Assembly: GCF_043641665.1 (NCBI RefSeq)
Contig: NC_092192.1
Coordinates: 2,887,658 to 2,951,657 of the forward strand
DNA from: Enoplosus armatus
Taxonomy: Eukaryota; Chordata; Actinopteri; Centrarchiformes; Enoplosidae
Direction: 5' to 3'
DNA: 64,000 nt
Shown: positions 32,657 to 47,800 of the stretch, one piece after another
How the letters are laid out: every line of letters starts with the position of its first letter
Numbering within the stretch: the first letter of the stretch is position 1
The notes under the pieces: generated by a model
Database searches by the model: none
Told to the model about the DNA's origin: nothing
What the model saw: only the letters and a program-made list of their open reading frames with translations
Position numbers and translations under genes: made by a program

Positions 32657-35600
32657 TAATATTTTATACATGCAGTGTGATTAATGGTAATGTTCAGTGC
32701 TGCTGTGTGTGTGGACGATGTCTTGTATCACAGTGACACCACGTGGACGTCTGGAGGACATGAAGGAGGAAACGCGACGGGCCTTTTTAACACAAGACAT
32801 TTTGACATGTTTCAGTAGGAAAAGGACTAAATAATAAATTGAATGATGGCTGAATTCCATTTAGCTGCTTCAGTTTCTGGCTCCCAATCCCCTTATTTAG
32901 TTAAGAGTATATATATATAAGAATTAAAGGATTTATGTCTCAATTTAAAACGTGTCCTTGAGTTTATCTGTCACACTTTATTGGTCATTTTAGAAGAAAA
33001 GAGAAAAATTATATTCTATTTATTATTTATATTTGTAAATACTGCGTAGCTTTGGGGTACGCAGTATTTACCTTACTGTAACCCACATTTTGGTTTTGTT
33101 TCCAGCCCTTTGTATGTTGTAAGTAAATTTACAAAAATACTTAAATATACAGTGTATATTTAAATTAATAAATTAAGCTCTGAATGGTTTATTTTCTATT
33201 TTCTAACTTTCTTAAACAAGGTTTTAAAGCACCACTGCATTATATTAAGTTCAATTTGTCATTTTTATTCTACTTATCTTATGTTAGCTTGTTTTTAACT
33301 TCTATTTTATTTTATTTTACTCTTTAAAATCCCATTTAAATGTATTTTTATATCGTCTTGTTTCTTAATGCCTTTATGTCTCATTTAAAGCTTTTGAATT
33401 GTTGCTTAGAATCAGAAATCCAGTTTATTGCTGAGCTGCTTCTCACATATTAGGAATTTGCTTTTGTGTTTTGGTGAAACGGTCAAAAGTACTGCAAGTC
33501 CTGCAATCATAAACACAAAATGGAAATGTACATTAAAAAGAGGTGTAAAATGGAGAGAATATGCAAATGTTCACAGTGAGCAGAAACTGTGCATCAACAA
33601 TAATCCAGAGATTTGCATTGATGTAATGTGTCCCCGGGCCTCGTTGAGGTCAGCTGCAGCTTCTATACAAACAAACTTGCCTCATTTGCTCGCTCCTCAA
33701 TTGACCTGAAACTGATCCGATGCGCCGTCACGGAGGACGTCTCAGGTCACTTATTTCAGCTCTGAGGAAACACGAGTCCCTCAATCCTGTGAAGTTAACA
33801 CATTTGGGATGTTCACGTAGAATTATTCATGCTGGCTCACTGTCATTGATTACAGGAGCCATTTTGAATGTTATTAGTGCCACCTGTGTTAAAATGTCTG
33901 TTTATGTTACTCTCACCGGAGAAAGAAAGAAGATGGGCGCGGCTTTAAAGTGAGTTTCAGCTCATTGTTTTGGGTTTACGGCCCTCAGCTTTACTGAGCT
34001 GTTCACTCTCACCGCTCTCAGTCGTTTCTGGCTGCAGATGTTTTCAGAGAAAAGCTCTAAAAGGCTTCTGCTCTAACTTCTGTGAAACCACCCGACAGAC
34101 ACAGCGATGAAGAAGAAAAAGAAGAAGAGGACACAACGAGATGACGTCATTAAAAGAGCTCCGGTCAAAGCTTAAATGATGGAAAACATGACGGAAACGT
34201 GACATTTCTGTTAGTTTTATGTGTTAATGTGAGGAAGGTTACAGTTTCCTGATGTTTCCTCTTCAGTGACGTTTGCACCACATGCGTCATGTACGTCATC
34301 ATTTATTCACAAAGTCTGTTTCCATTTGCTTTTTAACAATTCACCAATTTTTACACCTCATGGAGTAAAAACTTTGTTGCATATATTTCAAGTTTTTTTA
34401 TTTAATTTTCGGCGTTTATACTCAGGCAGTGCATAAAAACAGGTGGATGGAAACCCTCTTTGTATATTTAAAACTCCTCTTTATCTTTCTAAGTTTGTTT
34501 CCTTCACAAGGAAAGCGTCAATGCGAGCATCCAAACTGCCTCAGATTTAAGTGAAAGAGTTGGTTAATGCTCACGACTCCTCACCGACTCACAGAATCTG
34601 TTCAGCACTTGCAAGTCTGAGTGTTTTTGTTGTTAATGAGCGCTGAATGTGGCGTGCAGTGACCTGCTCAGGCTGCAGCGCTGCAGGATGTAACCGTAGT
34701 TTGCAATTCAAATTCCTCTGCAGCGCCAGCGTGGGAAGAGTTTGAGGAACTTCCAGATATCCCGAGACTCTCACTAACTGCCTGCAGGTTGTTGAGTTTC
34801 CTGTCTGACAACTCAGTCTGTCTGTCTGTCTGTCTGTTTCCTGGTGATTCTGCTGCTGGATAATTAGTCCGCTGAGGTTACTGGCTAAACTCTTCAGAGA
34901 TCACTCCTCTGTGAGAGAGAGTTTCCCCACAGGAGAAGCAGCAGAGCCAGAACAGCGTAATCATCAACGCTGGCCAACAAGCAGAGATGAACACCATCGA
35001 CTGGAAAAATAAATCATGTGAAGAACGACAGAACGAGTGCTGAAACGATGAATCTGTTCCTAGCTTATTCTTATCCATCATGTTTTCTTTATGCAAAGTT
35101 ACTCAAATTTAATGTTTCACAAGCCTGAGCCTCGCAGCTCCGTGACGCTGTACTTCAATGCTAACATCAGCATGCTAACATAACACAATGACAATGCTAA
35201 CATGTTTTTTTTGTGTATTTATACACACAAATGAATGTATATAACTGTCTTCCTTGTAAATATAATTGTTTTCATTCATTTCTTCCTTCAGTGCTGCTTT
35301 TAAATACTTTGTTCTATTTTATTGCTTACTTTCATGTTTTATTCTATTCTAATTCAAAATATTTCTTTATACATTTTCGGCGCATGCAGTGTGGACGGGG
35401 ATAAAACTGCATTTCATTGTGTAATCCTGTGTTTTATAATGACGATAAAGCTGATCCCTGAATTTAAATACCTTAATACTTTAGTATTAGACTAAATACA
35501 ATGTTGTTTCAGCTTCTCTCCATTGGCTCACTGTTACTTCTGGGAACTTTACTGTTGACATACAAGGACCAGGATGGTAAGGTCCCTCGTGATTAGAGCT

Positions 35601-36511
35601 GTTGACCTCTGACCTCTTTGACCTTCAGGACTTCTAGCTGAAAAACTAAAAGGTAATGAAGGTTTTTGTTGTTGCTCCTCGACTCTGAAACAAACTCCCA
35701 CAAAGTTTTAGAGAACCAAAATCAGTGCACATCAAAAACAAGTAAAAATGTTTTCTTTGTTTTTATGACTTTGTATTTGTGGTTTTGAACATTTACAGTA
35801 ACTCAGTTTTTAAATAGTTTCTTCTCTGTCTTGTATTTTTCTTCCTGTAAAGCACTTTGTAACTTTTGTTTTAAAAGTTCTGTAAAACTAAAGCTTGTTT
35901 GCTTTATCTTTTCTTTTTGTCTAAAATGGACTTTAATGGCTCAAATAAAGTTAAGTGAATTGTAAACTGAATATCGTTGTAATATCTATCTTTATTTTGT
36001 TGGACTAAATAAACAGTTTGAAGAATCACTTCTGTCTCTTGTTTTATATAAAACGATTAACTGACCTTTTAATAACAAAAATTTTGTCAGATTGATACTG
36101 AAAATAGTAACAGCAATAGAATAAACAGCAATACAATAACTGATCCTGGTCACAAGTCTTTATTGAAACTATATATTATATTCTAAAGATGTATTTAAAA
36201 ACAGGAAAGATAGTTTGATGATGTGAGTTTAAGGCATCAGAATAAATCAGAGTTTTTGCATTTAGTTTGAGCACACAAATGCTTCTCATTTCCCAAAACA
36301 TACAAACAAACAAAGAAACCTGCTGCAGATAGATTTAAAAATACAGATGTGGCTTTTGAAATTGATGGTCATTAATGCAAAAATACATGTGATGTTTGTT
36401 GAATCGACTAAAACCTGAAAAAGACTGTGTAGCATCTGAACACTGTGTAAGTCTTTAATTAGTTTGGTTAGTTTGTTCCTCTGTGCTTCATAAACACAAG
36501 TCTTCAGCCGC

Positions 36512-36512
36512 A

Positions 36513-36545
<33 letters not shown>
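36512..36545. repeat. (CA)n microsatellite
   Basis: About 17 CA units, intergenic. Confidence 0.9.
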
Positions 36546-36547
<2 letters not shown>

Positions 36548-37720
36548 CTTTTCACTACTGATCATCATTCAGTGTACACAAAACTTGCCAGGGTTGTGGC
36601 AAAATTCTTTCCAAATAAGTGTTTAAAAATATATACATCTTTTTAAGTGATGTGTATATTTATATACTCTAAATGAACACGAGACGGCTTTCTGAGCTAC
36701 TTTGAAATGAACCGTCACAAGAGTTTCACCTAAGAGAGGATAAGCAACAGCTTCCTGCCCTCAGAAAGGACCAAAACACCTTTAAAAACCAGATCCACTC
36801 CATTAAAAACGTGCTTTGAAAAGAGGAAATAATAAACTGATTGTTTAAGCATTTGTTTTAATCTTTCATGTGAAATAGAGTTAAAGTTATCGTGAACACT
36901 GAATGATGTTCAGTCTGTGTAGTCTGGCTGCTTCATAAACTCCGGCCATCACCAGAGAGGACGACAGCAATAACTGAAACATGACGGTTTAAAATCAGAG
37001 GACAGAAACCTCGACTGACAGGAAGCAAAGACGTCTAAAAACAAGGTTTTATCCCTGATATGTTTGTTTTTCTTTCAATTAAAGCAAACTCACCCGTCTG
37101 TTTGACATTTACTGCGTAGAAATACAACACAGTTAAAGAGAAGAAATATTCTCATTCAACATTTTTTACAGTGAAGGCAGAAATAAGATGATTTATATTA
37201 TTAGTATATTAGTATTAGTATATAAAGTCATGAGCTGTGTTTCAAGTCCGTACAGGTCTTGAGATGATAATCAAAGTGAATAAAGTGCAATGGAAAGATA
37301 TCTTATTGAAATGTTGCAACGTTTCCCACCAAAAAGACTGAAGCCTCTTTGTTTAGTTTGTTTTTTTTTCTTTTTTCTTGCCGTCAACAAATCCATGAAA
37401 AGACCAAAACCAACAATGAACTGATCAAAGAGCGATTCAAGTTTCTGTTCGTCAGCTGTAACATGAACCTCTGAATACAGCACAGTTATCTACGGTCACA
37501 TCTGTTGTTACTAAATTAGATATAGTTATTAAAACTACGGGCCAGATTAACTCTCCTGCTACATTTGAAACTGAGAGAGGATCACGATCTTGATTTTGGG
37601 TGTATTTACTTTTTACTGGCCGATTTTGTTGCAGCTATGGTAACAAGCACTGTTGTCATCGACTCGAGTAAAACGTAACCGCAGGTCTCTGCTCTCAAGT
37701 TACACTACTACACTACTACT

Positions 37721-37750
<30 letters not shown>
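37721..37750. repeat. 30-nt poly-G run
   Basis: Thirty consecutive G residues. This is G-quadruplex prone and its length is often misjudged in assemblies. Confidence 0.9.
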
Positions 37751-37751
<1 letters not shown>

Positions 37752-38236
37752 GTGGCCCTGCAGGTTATCATTTATTTACGACTGATCCCCATTCAGAACC
37801 GGGTTTCAGGTGGCATCATCAGATCACAGCTACTCTAAAAAAAAAAGACAGGTGATAATCGGCTGCAAGTATTTTTTAAAAACTGACGGAGGAGAAGTCA
37901 GAGCACTGAGAGACAGACTGACACACTGTTGGTTTTGGTTTTTCATGAGATTTGTTGACAGATACTGAACAACACCAGCCGTTTCCTTTAAATCATACAT
38001 AAAGAAACCAGTTAAAGAAGGAAGCTGGTGAACATTTACATATATAATACAACACGTCTCTCGCCTCCTTCAAGAGGAAAGGAAAACAGTAAATAAGGTG
38101 ATGTGAAGGTGTAGCAGAGACTTTCTTTATCTTTTCAACTGACAGTGGCCACATTTACACTCCTCATTTTAAATGTCTGATATCTGGAGAACATCTGGAT
38201 GGGATTTTATGTTGCTTTGAAGTTATTTTGTGTCTC

Positions 38237-38242
38237 TTTATT
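38237..38242 (-). terminator. candidate nipal4 polyadenylation signal
   Basis: AATAAA on the minus strand about 410 nt after the stop codon. It is the closest canonical hexamer noticed; its use is not established. Confidence 0.3.
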
Positions 38243-38652
38243 GTCGCTTTAATTCTCTTTGGAGTAGTTTCGTGTCTCTTTGTGGTTGTTTTATGTCTCT
38301 TTGTGGTACTGTTTTGCATCTCTTTGTAGTCGTTTGGTTGTACATTGATATCTTGAATAACAACAGCTGATCAAAGATGCATAAAGTGAGTTAAGTGTAA
38401 ATGGGGTCCAAGTTCCCTCAGATTTCTGTCCAGGACCTGCAGTGTGGTCATGGAAATGTTTTCTGTTTTGAGTGAAAGCTGGTGGACCTCAATGGTGAAC
38501 TGGAAATCTGTCAAACTAGAAGCCTGGACCTTTAAAAAAGTGCAGAAGACTTACAGTATCAGTCAGAGAGAGGACTACAGCACTGACCAGTCTGAACTAC
38601 AAAGTCCAGACAGGAAATGCAAAGCTGTGTCTCCGTCCTTCTTCTGTGGCTT

Positions 38653-38871
38653 TCAGCTGATGATGAAGACTCTCGGCCCTTCCTCTCTCATAGGAGGCAG
38701 ACTCTCTATCACCATGTTGTCCATCAGTCCGTATTTATCCTCTCTTTTATTCCTCCTTCCTCCTTCTTCTCTTCCTCCTACTTCTTCTCGTCCACTGGCT
38801 GAAACCTCCTCCGCAAGCCCCTCCCTCTCCACTGGCTGAGACAGCTGATTGGTCAGCTGCTTCATCGTCAC
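38653..38871 (-). CDS. nipal4: nipal4 last coding exon, cytoplasmic tail
   Basis: 72 codons plus TGA. A charged, low-complexity middle ([19 protein letters not shown]) leads to [20 protein letters not shown] and VFIIS. The final hydrophobic pentapeptide is the feature that links it to human NIPAL4. Confidence 0.85.
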   Translation of the reverse strand: MTMKQLTNQLSQPVEREGLAEEVSASGREEVGGREEGGRRNKREDKYGLMDNMVIESLPPMREEGPRVFIIS

Positions 38872-41800
38872 CTGCAAGACATCAAAACATGTCAACAGGA
38901 AAGGGACAAACACAAACATTGTTGTCTAAAACATTGTTGTATTCTGTAGCATTAAGATCCTAAAAGTATGGACAGGGAATAGACAATTGAGACACAGTTA
39001 CCCAAAAAGTACTGAAGTCGGACGGAAGACGGAAATAAACACGATGCATTTTTTGGTGAGTAACAGTCAGTGTGAACATAACTTTTGTTTGTTTATGAGA
39101 ACAGATCACCTTCATTTTTAATTAAGTATTTTGTCCTGAACTGAAGTACAAAAGTTGACCTTTTGATGGATGAAAAGTCATGACAATCTGTCCAACAGTG
39201 ACGTTTCCGTCTGTTAAAAATCAGCCATCAGAAACTTTGAGTGGAGCTAAAATTTAAGCCACAAAAACTCATCAACGTGGAGGGGAGAGGGCACCGACCT
39301 GCAGCTCTCTGAAGAGGTGGAGCATGCCCACGCCCACCACGATGACCAGGAAGGCTCCCAGCGTCGTGACCACGTCCACGGCCGCCATGCTCCTCCACTC
39401 CTGGAAGAGGATGATGGAGGTGGACAGAACCACGGTGGTGAAGAGGACGTAGTAGATCGGGTAGACCATCAGGGTGTTGAAGGTGTCCAGAGACTTGTTC
39501 AGGTAGTTCACCTGCAGGCAGCGACAGACAGATTAAAACACAGATGTTCCTGGTTTTTTGGCGTTCCCCCTGAAAACACACTGCTCTACGGGGTGGATGA
39601 CTTTGAAAACTCTGGTCTTCAGTATGACAGTGAAACAACTCCCTGGCTCCTCTGATTCTATCTGCCTGTCTCTCATTTAGGGTTTGAGTTCAGCTCAGAC
39701 TTACAGGCACCACATTTCTTTTTGGCTATTAAGCAGAAATGTCACTAAGAAACAGACTTGCTATATAAACAGGATAAAGAGAACTTAACAGCTCACCTGC
39801 GTTATTATGGAGACGATGAGAGTGAGCAGCAGGATCCAGGTGAGAGGACTAGCAAGCACTGAGACATCATCAAACACTGGACAGAAAAAGGATAATGAGT
39901 ACCGATTTCCTCTGTCCACAGATATTGATATTAATAAATAAAACTTTATTTTTATTGTTCTTGTGTGGACCTCAGGAAGACTAGCGACCACTTTATGGAA
40001 ACTGATGATCCGAATAAAGACTAAAGAATAAAGATATTAAGCCTCATTGAAGAAACACTCACACAGAACCGGAGAGTGTTTCTGCAGGTCTCTGTTCAGT
40101 ATCGTCCTCGACAGCGAAACATCACCTGCTGTAACTTTTGTCGAATATCTCCGTGACTGTCACATGACCTCCTCTCATATTAGTCATGGACCGCTTTGCT
40201 TTAGAAAGGCGCTTTTTTAGCATCTAAGTTCCCGTCAAACTATTCCCTGTTAGCTCTGCTCTGATGACGTCGTTGGCAGCTGTATTATTAATATTTTCTA
40301 ATTCTTTCAGGTCCTCTAATAAGATTATTAACACTGCTAAACTTTGGTGAGAAATTCTAATCTTTGGCGACAGTTTTGTGAATGAAACATGTCCACAAAC
40401 AGCAGAACAGGAAGCTTTATATGGCCATTTTAGAGGCATTGATTATGCTAATAAGGAAACTCACAACTGTGCAGCAGGTGGCGTTCATCAGACTGAAACA
40501 AGCTTGTGCAGTTAAGAGAGTTCATTGAATCTACAGCTGTGATTAGTCGATTATTTGACTATTCAATGAATCAATTCTGTCATTTTTCAAGTAAAAATTA
40601 CAAATAATTATCTGGTTGCAGTTTCTCTAATGTCTCTGTTTTCTGTCTTTGTTAACTGAATATTTTTTGTTTTGGACGTGATCCTTTTTTGTTAGTCAGA
40701 CTAAACAACATTTGTAAACATCACCTCAGGGCTCTTGGAAATTGTGAGAGGCATTTTTCACATTTTATTTATGCTTTATAGACCAAAGAACCATTAGTTG
40801 CAGTTATAGCTGAATCCGACTACAGGAAAAAGTAAGAAAGGTTTCGGATAAAAAGGATAAAAAATGAAAATGTCACAATGTGTGTTTTGTTGTCATTTGT
40901 TGCCATTTTTATTCTTTGTTTTTGTTCGCTGTGGTGGACTGACGGAGCTGGAACAGTTAGTGTTAACTGTGTTGTACAAGTTTTATTCTTTGCAATATTT
41001 TGGCTTTTGTTTCCGTTTCCGGGCATTAATAATCCGTTTGTGTAACGTGTAAAAACATGTCTGTTGTCTCTCACCGGTGTTGATGGCGATGGCGAGGCCC
41101 TTCACGGAGGAGACGGTGAAGGCTCCGAGCAGCGAGCAGATGCTGATGTAGACGAAGATGTTGGAGCGACCGACCCGAGGAGAGAAATACAGCACGAGCA
41201 CCGCACACAGCAGCAACACCGCCGACATGTACACCAAGAAACCTAACACACACATCAGAGTTATTACTGGAAACACACGTGAAATGTGAAATATACGAAT
41301 GTAAAACAACATTTTATAGAACTTAAAGTATTTATACAACAGCCAGTGAGCTTTGTGAGGGCAGGTCAAGTGTCTCTCTGTTTGTTTCACTCTCATGTTG
41401 TAGGCAAAGAGCCAGAGTCACATTTCAGCTGCTGCACATTTGAATGTCCTACAGAAGTCCAGCTGTGTCCACCTGGTTTCTCTCATGTCTGTGCTGTGAA
41501 TATGAAGCTGCAGCCAGCAGACAGTTAGCTTAGCTTAGCCTAAAGACTGGAAATAGGGTGAAACAGCTAGCCTGGCTCTGTCCAAAGCTTCAGGGAGTTA
41601 CTGAGTCTGTCCAAGAAATAGATTAGCTCATGATTTAAGCAAAAAACTTTTCAACTGTACTTTATTTACTTCTTGTACAGCTGCTTGTGTTTAGACCGTA
41701 TTTAACATTTGAGGACGTTGTCTTACTTCTGCTAGATAAAAAGGGATTTTGTAAACACGTTTACCTTTGAGGTGAAAAAAGTATTCTTTATGTATCTGTA

Positions 41801-44800
41801 CTGGAAGTCGTGTGCATGAAAACAAGAGTCTACCGCCCGCTTTGAGCTACATGCTAATGTCGACATGCTAACATGCTCAAACTGCTAACATGCTGATGTT
41901 CAGCAGGTATAATGTTTACTGTGCTCATCATCTTAGTTTAGCGTATTAGCATGCTAACTTTTGCTAATTAGCACTAAACACAAAGCACAGCTTAGTTTTG
42001 CAGGTGTTTGTAGTAAGTATGGGACAAGTGAAACTTTTGACCTGATGGTGGCGCTAGATGAAAAGTCAGAGAGGGGAACAGTAATGTCTGAACCAAATGA
42101 AAACTATAATTGTAATATAATTTATCAAATTAGGTAACCACAGGAAGTTGTCAGTAACCAGGTGAACTGCATGTAAACACACTGACTGACCGACGTCATT
42201 AACCCCCCCTCACCAGGCTGCAGCAACTTGCTGGCCATGTCCTGTAGTGATGTCACTTCCTGTTCCTGTGGGGCGTGGATAACCAACAAGATGCTTCCCA
42301 GCACACACAGCAGGCAGCCGAGCTTCCCCACCACGTTCAACACCTCCCCCAACAGGTGGGAGGACAGAACTGCACTGAAACACACACACAGCAAGTCAAT
42401 TTATCCATTAATCACCAAAAACAGAGACAAAAAAAACAACGTATTATTCATTCTGAAAACCTTGTGTGTGTTTTGACTCCAGAACAAAAGACCTGTCTGT
42501 CAATGTGACCTTTAACAGCTTTTGTATTTACCGTGAAGCTTTTCGCTTTTCAACACTTGTGTGCTGATAAAGTGCAGTTAAACTGAAACTTTATTGAACT
42601 ACGGCTACCTGATGAGGACACTCAGAGCTCCCAGCGGAGTCACCAGCGTGGCCGGAGCAAACATGTAGGCGGCAAAGTTACAGGCTTCTCCTGCGCCCAC
42701 TGCAGAGACACAGAGCAGTCAAATGAAAAGGCGTCTGCAGACTAATCCACATGCACACGGTGAAAAACATCATGTGACTACTGATAACATCTGGAATAAC
42801 ATTACAACATAAATAAATCTTTTAAATTCAATATTTTTATGAGAAGGAGAACATGCTTGTTGTCTGAGTCAGATGAGAGAAAGGATATCTGTTTCATAGG
42901 TATAGGATGGGTTTAGCCTAGCTTAGCACAAAGACTGGAAGCAGGGGGAATCCGCTGGCCTAGCTCCATCAAAAGAAAAAAAAATAAACATTTATGCGCA
43001 GTCAGACAGCAAAACTCCAAGGAACCTAAATAGCTAACAATGCCCTCAAAACTGAAAGGGAGATTTCCTTCGTAGGATATTGAACATTTTCCACACATTT
43101 CTTTTGTGATGTGTGCAGTTTAAAACCTTTGCTCAAAAACCCGTCTGCTCTGCTGTCCACTATGAGACGACCGCCGATGGTACAAATACGTCTTGAATAA
43201 ACTGTGTGAACTTATTGTGCTGTTAGCGAGTTAGAGCTATTCTGACTAACATGTTCCCAGCTGGCCGGCATGTTAGCAGTTAGCTCAACAGCTACAGTAA
43301 TTCACCAGCTCTGTACACCTTCTTTATGCTCCTGTAAATTTCCAGTAATACTTACTGTGGCTCAGAAGGTACTTTAGGTATTCTGAAATTTTGTCAAAAT
43401 TTCCACTAAGTTTGGATGGAAACGTGGCTACAGAGTGGTTGCCGTTGTGGCCTCCATTGTTTCCACTGTAAACATGACGGCAGCTGTAGCTGGTGGTGGA
43501 AATCTGTGCCCTTCAGCCATCGATTCAAAAGACAGAACGCAAAGCAAAGCAGCTCACTGTCTGAACACACCTCAGCAAATTAAACATGATAATCAAACTT
43601 TGGAGTTGTTAGAAGGTTTGATTTGAAGGAATAAAGTCTGGATCGTACAAAGGTTTTAGGGTGTTGAGGCACACTTGTTGGAAGGTGTATTTTTTCCCTT
43701 TTGATGGAGCTAGGCTAGCAGTTTCCAGTCTTTGTGCTAAGCTAGGCTAAACAGGTTGTGAATCTACAAATCTCTGTACTAGACAGACAGAAATTCAACT
43801 GATAACAAAGCAAACAAGATCATTCCCTAAAATGTATTATTCTATAGTCAGATTTACACAGCGCTGTGGATTATAAACTAAAATTCTTACTGGTTAGCAG
43901 GCCTCCCCACCACAGCCAGTCCTTCAGGTAGCCATGACCTCCATCACCTAAAAAAACACACAAAGTCATATTTTACATACAAAAACACATTATTTTATTA
44001 AGTAAAATTCTAATTTCAAGAGGTAATTACATCCTGATCACGAGACAATACTTTGATATCTCGAGATAACAAGATTCAGTCTTAGAAAACAATAAATCTG
44101 TAAAAACAGGCCTGACAGGTGACAAGAATCAAACTATAAAAACAGATTGTGTCCAAGATTAGCAACTCCCTAATTGACCACTTGTTTCATAGGAGTCCAA
44201 ACAGTCTTTCACAGTCCAGTTCCCACCACGGTTTTATGCTCGACTTGGATCAGAACAATGTTTGAACATATTTTAGCAACAACCGACAACTAATCATATG
44301 TCGAGTTTCACGTTCATTCATGTCTTCCAGGCATTTGTTTCAATTTATTTCCTTGAAAATCAGCCGTTGAACCTTCCTGCAGATAAACAGTCTCACATGG
44401 TGAACATTTTCACACTTTGTTTTGTCAAAGCTACTTACAATCAGATTATACAGCAGTTCATTTGCTGTTGGTGCAACTGAGGATGCATTGACAAACAAAA
44501 CACCAAATATTCTGCACATTATGTTTTCTTATGGTCCATGTTTTATTTATTGTTTGTCTTCTGAGCTTGATTTTTTTACAGACAACAAAGTCAATCATAG
44601 TCAATATCATCCTAGAAAGCATCAACATGATACAACTGCAGTACTGCATGATGACTGATGCTGACGTCCAAATCTCGTGGAAATAAATCACTTTTTTCAT
44701 CATAAACATTATTGATTCATGTTAGCATGTGACTGATTACACTAAAAAGACACTCGCCTTTAGTTTCAACACAAAATTATTATTATTCAAAAGTAATAAA

Positions 44801-47800
44801 AAAAAAAACCCATTCAGACAGGAGTGAGACCTCCTCTACGTCTCTGCTCACCTGCTCTGGTTTGTCCGTTGCTGGCCAATCGGAGGAGAGCCTTCTTCTT
44901 CAGAATGACGCTCCCACCAATCAGGAAGGCGGACAGCAGGGCCAGAATCAGGCCAAGCCACGGGTTGTAGGTGCGGTTTGTCTGTACGTCTGAAAACAAT
45001 CATTCAGTCACCGAGTGTGTGTTTATGAGGGTGTGTACCTGCAGGATGTGTGTTTAATAACTTTATCAGACCCGGAATAAATATAAAGAATTCATGATAA
45101 CAAATTAACCAACATCGAGTTAAATAGTCACTCCAGTGAGCCTTGTTTGTGGATGTGTAATATTTTCACACGACAATATGGTCCTGTGTATAAATCTACA
45201 CGTTAACATGTGTATTTTAATATTATATTGTATCACTAATATTACATTTTCTGATTTGAATTTAACGGCTGGCTGTGAAGGCGGAGTAATTATTGACTTT
45301 TTCAACATTTAATTATGACCAGTAGACTCCAGCCAACCAGGGCGGCATTTTCAATATCTGCAAATCACGTTCTCGATTCATTGTTTGGTTTCTAATAGAC
45401 GTGCTGCAAAGTGCTGCTCTCCAATCAGAGCTCCTGTTGCTGCTGTTTGTGTTTTTAGGGACACTGATTTAATCAAAAAGGAAACAGAGACTGTAGATGT
45501 AACAACAGGCAAATATGGGACAGAATATGAGAGGCAGATTATTATCAATAATAATAATACATTTTGTTTCTATAACACAATTCATGCATACAATGCGACA
45601 CAACGTGCTTTAGAATAAAGCAAATAATCATGAAAATAAAACTAGGATAAATACAATAAGTGGATAAAGTTAAATCAAAAAGACAAATAAAAAACAGATA
45701 AAATAATTGTTGGGTAAAAACAGAAACAATGATAAAAAGATATGCCTTAAGAAAATATTAGTAAATGGAATAACAAAAAGGTAAAAGTTTAAATCAATTT
45801 GAGTATGGAAATATAAATGTTGAATAGCTAATCTAATGATCTTTTTTATTGTTCTTTACTTGACTTGGCTTTATTAAAGCAAAATCTAAATGAAACTTAA
45901 TTAATTGCATTTAAAGGTTTTTGTTAAATATTCACCATAAATGAGTTTTTGTCCTTTTGTTGTCCGCAAACTAGCTTGGATTTGGACGTTCAGTTCAGCC
46001 AAACTCCTCTGACATAACAGGCGAGACTCGGATGCATTATTATGTACATTATCCCCCAACTGTGGGAGCAGCTGACGCACAAACTATAAATAGAGGAAGA
46101 CTTTGTCTCTTGGGTCCGTCTACAGTAAAACTCACACTAAAAGACTGCAGTAACTTCAACCTCAAGCTTTCATTTAAGATTCATAATGCAGACATTTTCC
46201 TCTTGTTAACAAAAGATTTGAGGTTTTTTTCTTTGTATACACATTTATACTCATGAAACAGTGTTTCAGTCAGTAGAAGTGTCTCTGCTTTATTATTCAA
46301 TAAACACAGAGAGGCAGATTTTAATCCATAAACAAGGATGTTTACACACAAGCAAAGACCACTCATAAGCAGCAAACATGGAGCTTTAACCCTAAACAAA
46401 GACCCCTCCCGTCCATTAAGATTAGGGGTGTGTGTGTGTGTGTGTGTGTGTACCTGTAGTTTGTGTGCTGTTGTCCAGGTGTGTGTAGAACGGCGTTTGA
46501 TCTCCAGCGACCAAACACACTGCGGACTGAGAGCCGCACCACAACCTGACCACAGACCCTGCAGAGACCGAGAGCATCAAAACCAGTTAGCTTTGATAAT
46601 CTGGGATTGTTCAAACCTTTTATTCTCGTTTCCTGTTTACGTTCTGTAAGTCAAGGACAGGAAATACATAAATACACTGATATGGCTATTTATGGCATCA
46701 AATACTTTTTTGGTATTGACCAAAATATTTTCGTAGCACAGACCGTCAGAAGTCCTGAAAGTTGTTTCATCGTCTTGTCTACTTATTCTTTGATCAGGGG
46801 TTTACTTGTTTAGATAATATTTCACATTTGAGGACGTTTTGTTAAGTAAAAAATGGTTTAAAAGAAAAACAAGTAACAGCGTTACTGTGTGCAATCTGAT
46901 CTGCCTGCTCTGCAGAGAAGTTCAGTTTTCTATCACAGCTCAGTCTCAGTCAATACTACAGTTTTAGCCACAACATGTAAAATAATACTGCAGTAATACT
47001 AAAACAAGCTCACTACAGTTTGTAAATTGACAGCAGCCATGTTGAAAATGGGGCCGTGGAACTGCTCAAACTGCAGACAGACAACCAAAATCTTGCCGAT
47101 CGTCCATATTGTTCTTCCATCAGGTGATTGATCAGACGTCATGACCTCAAACTGAAGTTAGAATCTGTCTTAATCCGTGCAGCGTCTGCCCAGCACGGCG
47201 GATCTGTTTGTTAATGTTGTGTGTTTATGTTTAAAAACCATTTTAAACCTGTTTATGTGACTGGTGCAGGGTTGCGTAATACTGGTCTGACCACTGTGCT
47301 GATCAGAGTAACATGAGGAGAGCAGACAGGCAGCATAACCTGGCAGAGAAGTTCAATATTTACACTGCCAACACTGAGGCCTCAGTCTACAGCGGCTAAG
47401 ATAACAGAGACTGTGCAGCAGGTAGGATGGCTCTTCACGAGAACTGGACACTAAACATAATAAAACACTTTAATGTCGATGGAATGAAAACATGGAGGTG
47501 AAAGTCAGAGGTCACTTCACCATCACAAGAAGAAAAGACTTTCTTTATTTTACGGGTCCTTAATTTCTGACTAATTTCCATGACGCTTCCTGGAAAGTCA
47601 TTTGGTACTAATGACAAGGCAAATGCTGTTCAGTTGGTGCACTTCCGATTAATTAATTCCGATTAATTGCTTTTAGTCAGAGCAGAGTGGGTCAGCTGAA
47701 CATGCAAACATGTGACATTCCTCTGCAGGCAAGCATTCATTCGTATATAAAATATAGAGAATCACGTTTCTAATAATAAATTAATAATGGATGAATATTT

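Larger units (their letters stand above)
22986..38236. other. gene-poor interval between convergent gria1 and nipal4
   Basis: 15 kb without a gene I can support. Contains interspersed repeats, microsatellites, a probable solo LTR (31350-31810), poly-G (37721) and candidate non-coding elements. Small reading frames here are not convincing. Confidence 0.6.

Noticed and set aside
34878..35096. Hydrophobic minus-strand peptide (SMVFISACWPALMITLFWLC) after a ttttccag site
   Set aside because: No partner exon, no family similarity that I can recognise, and a different frame is equally open.
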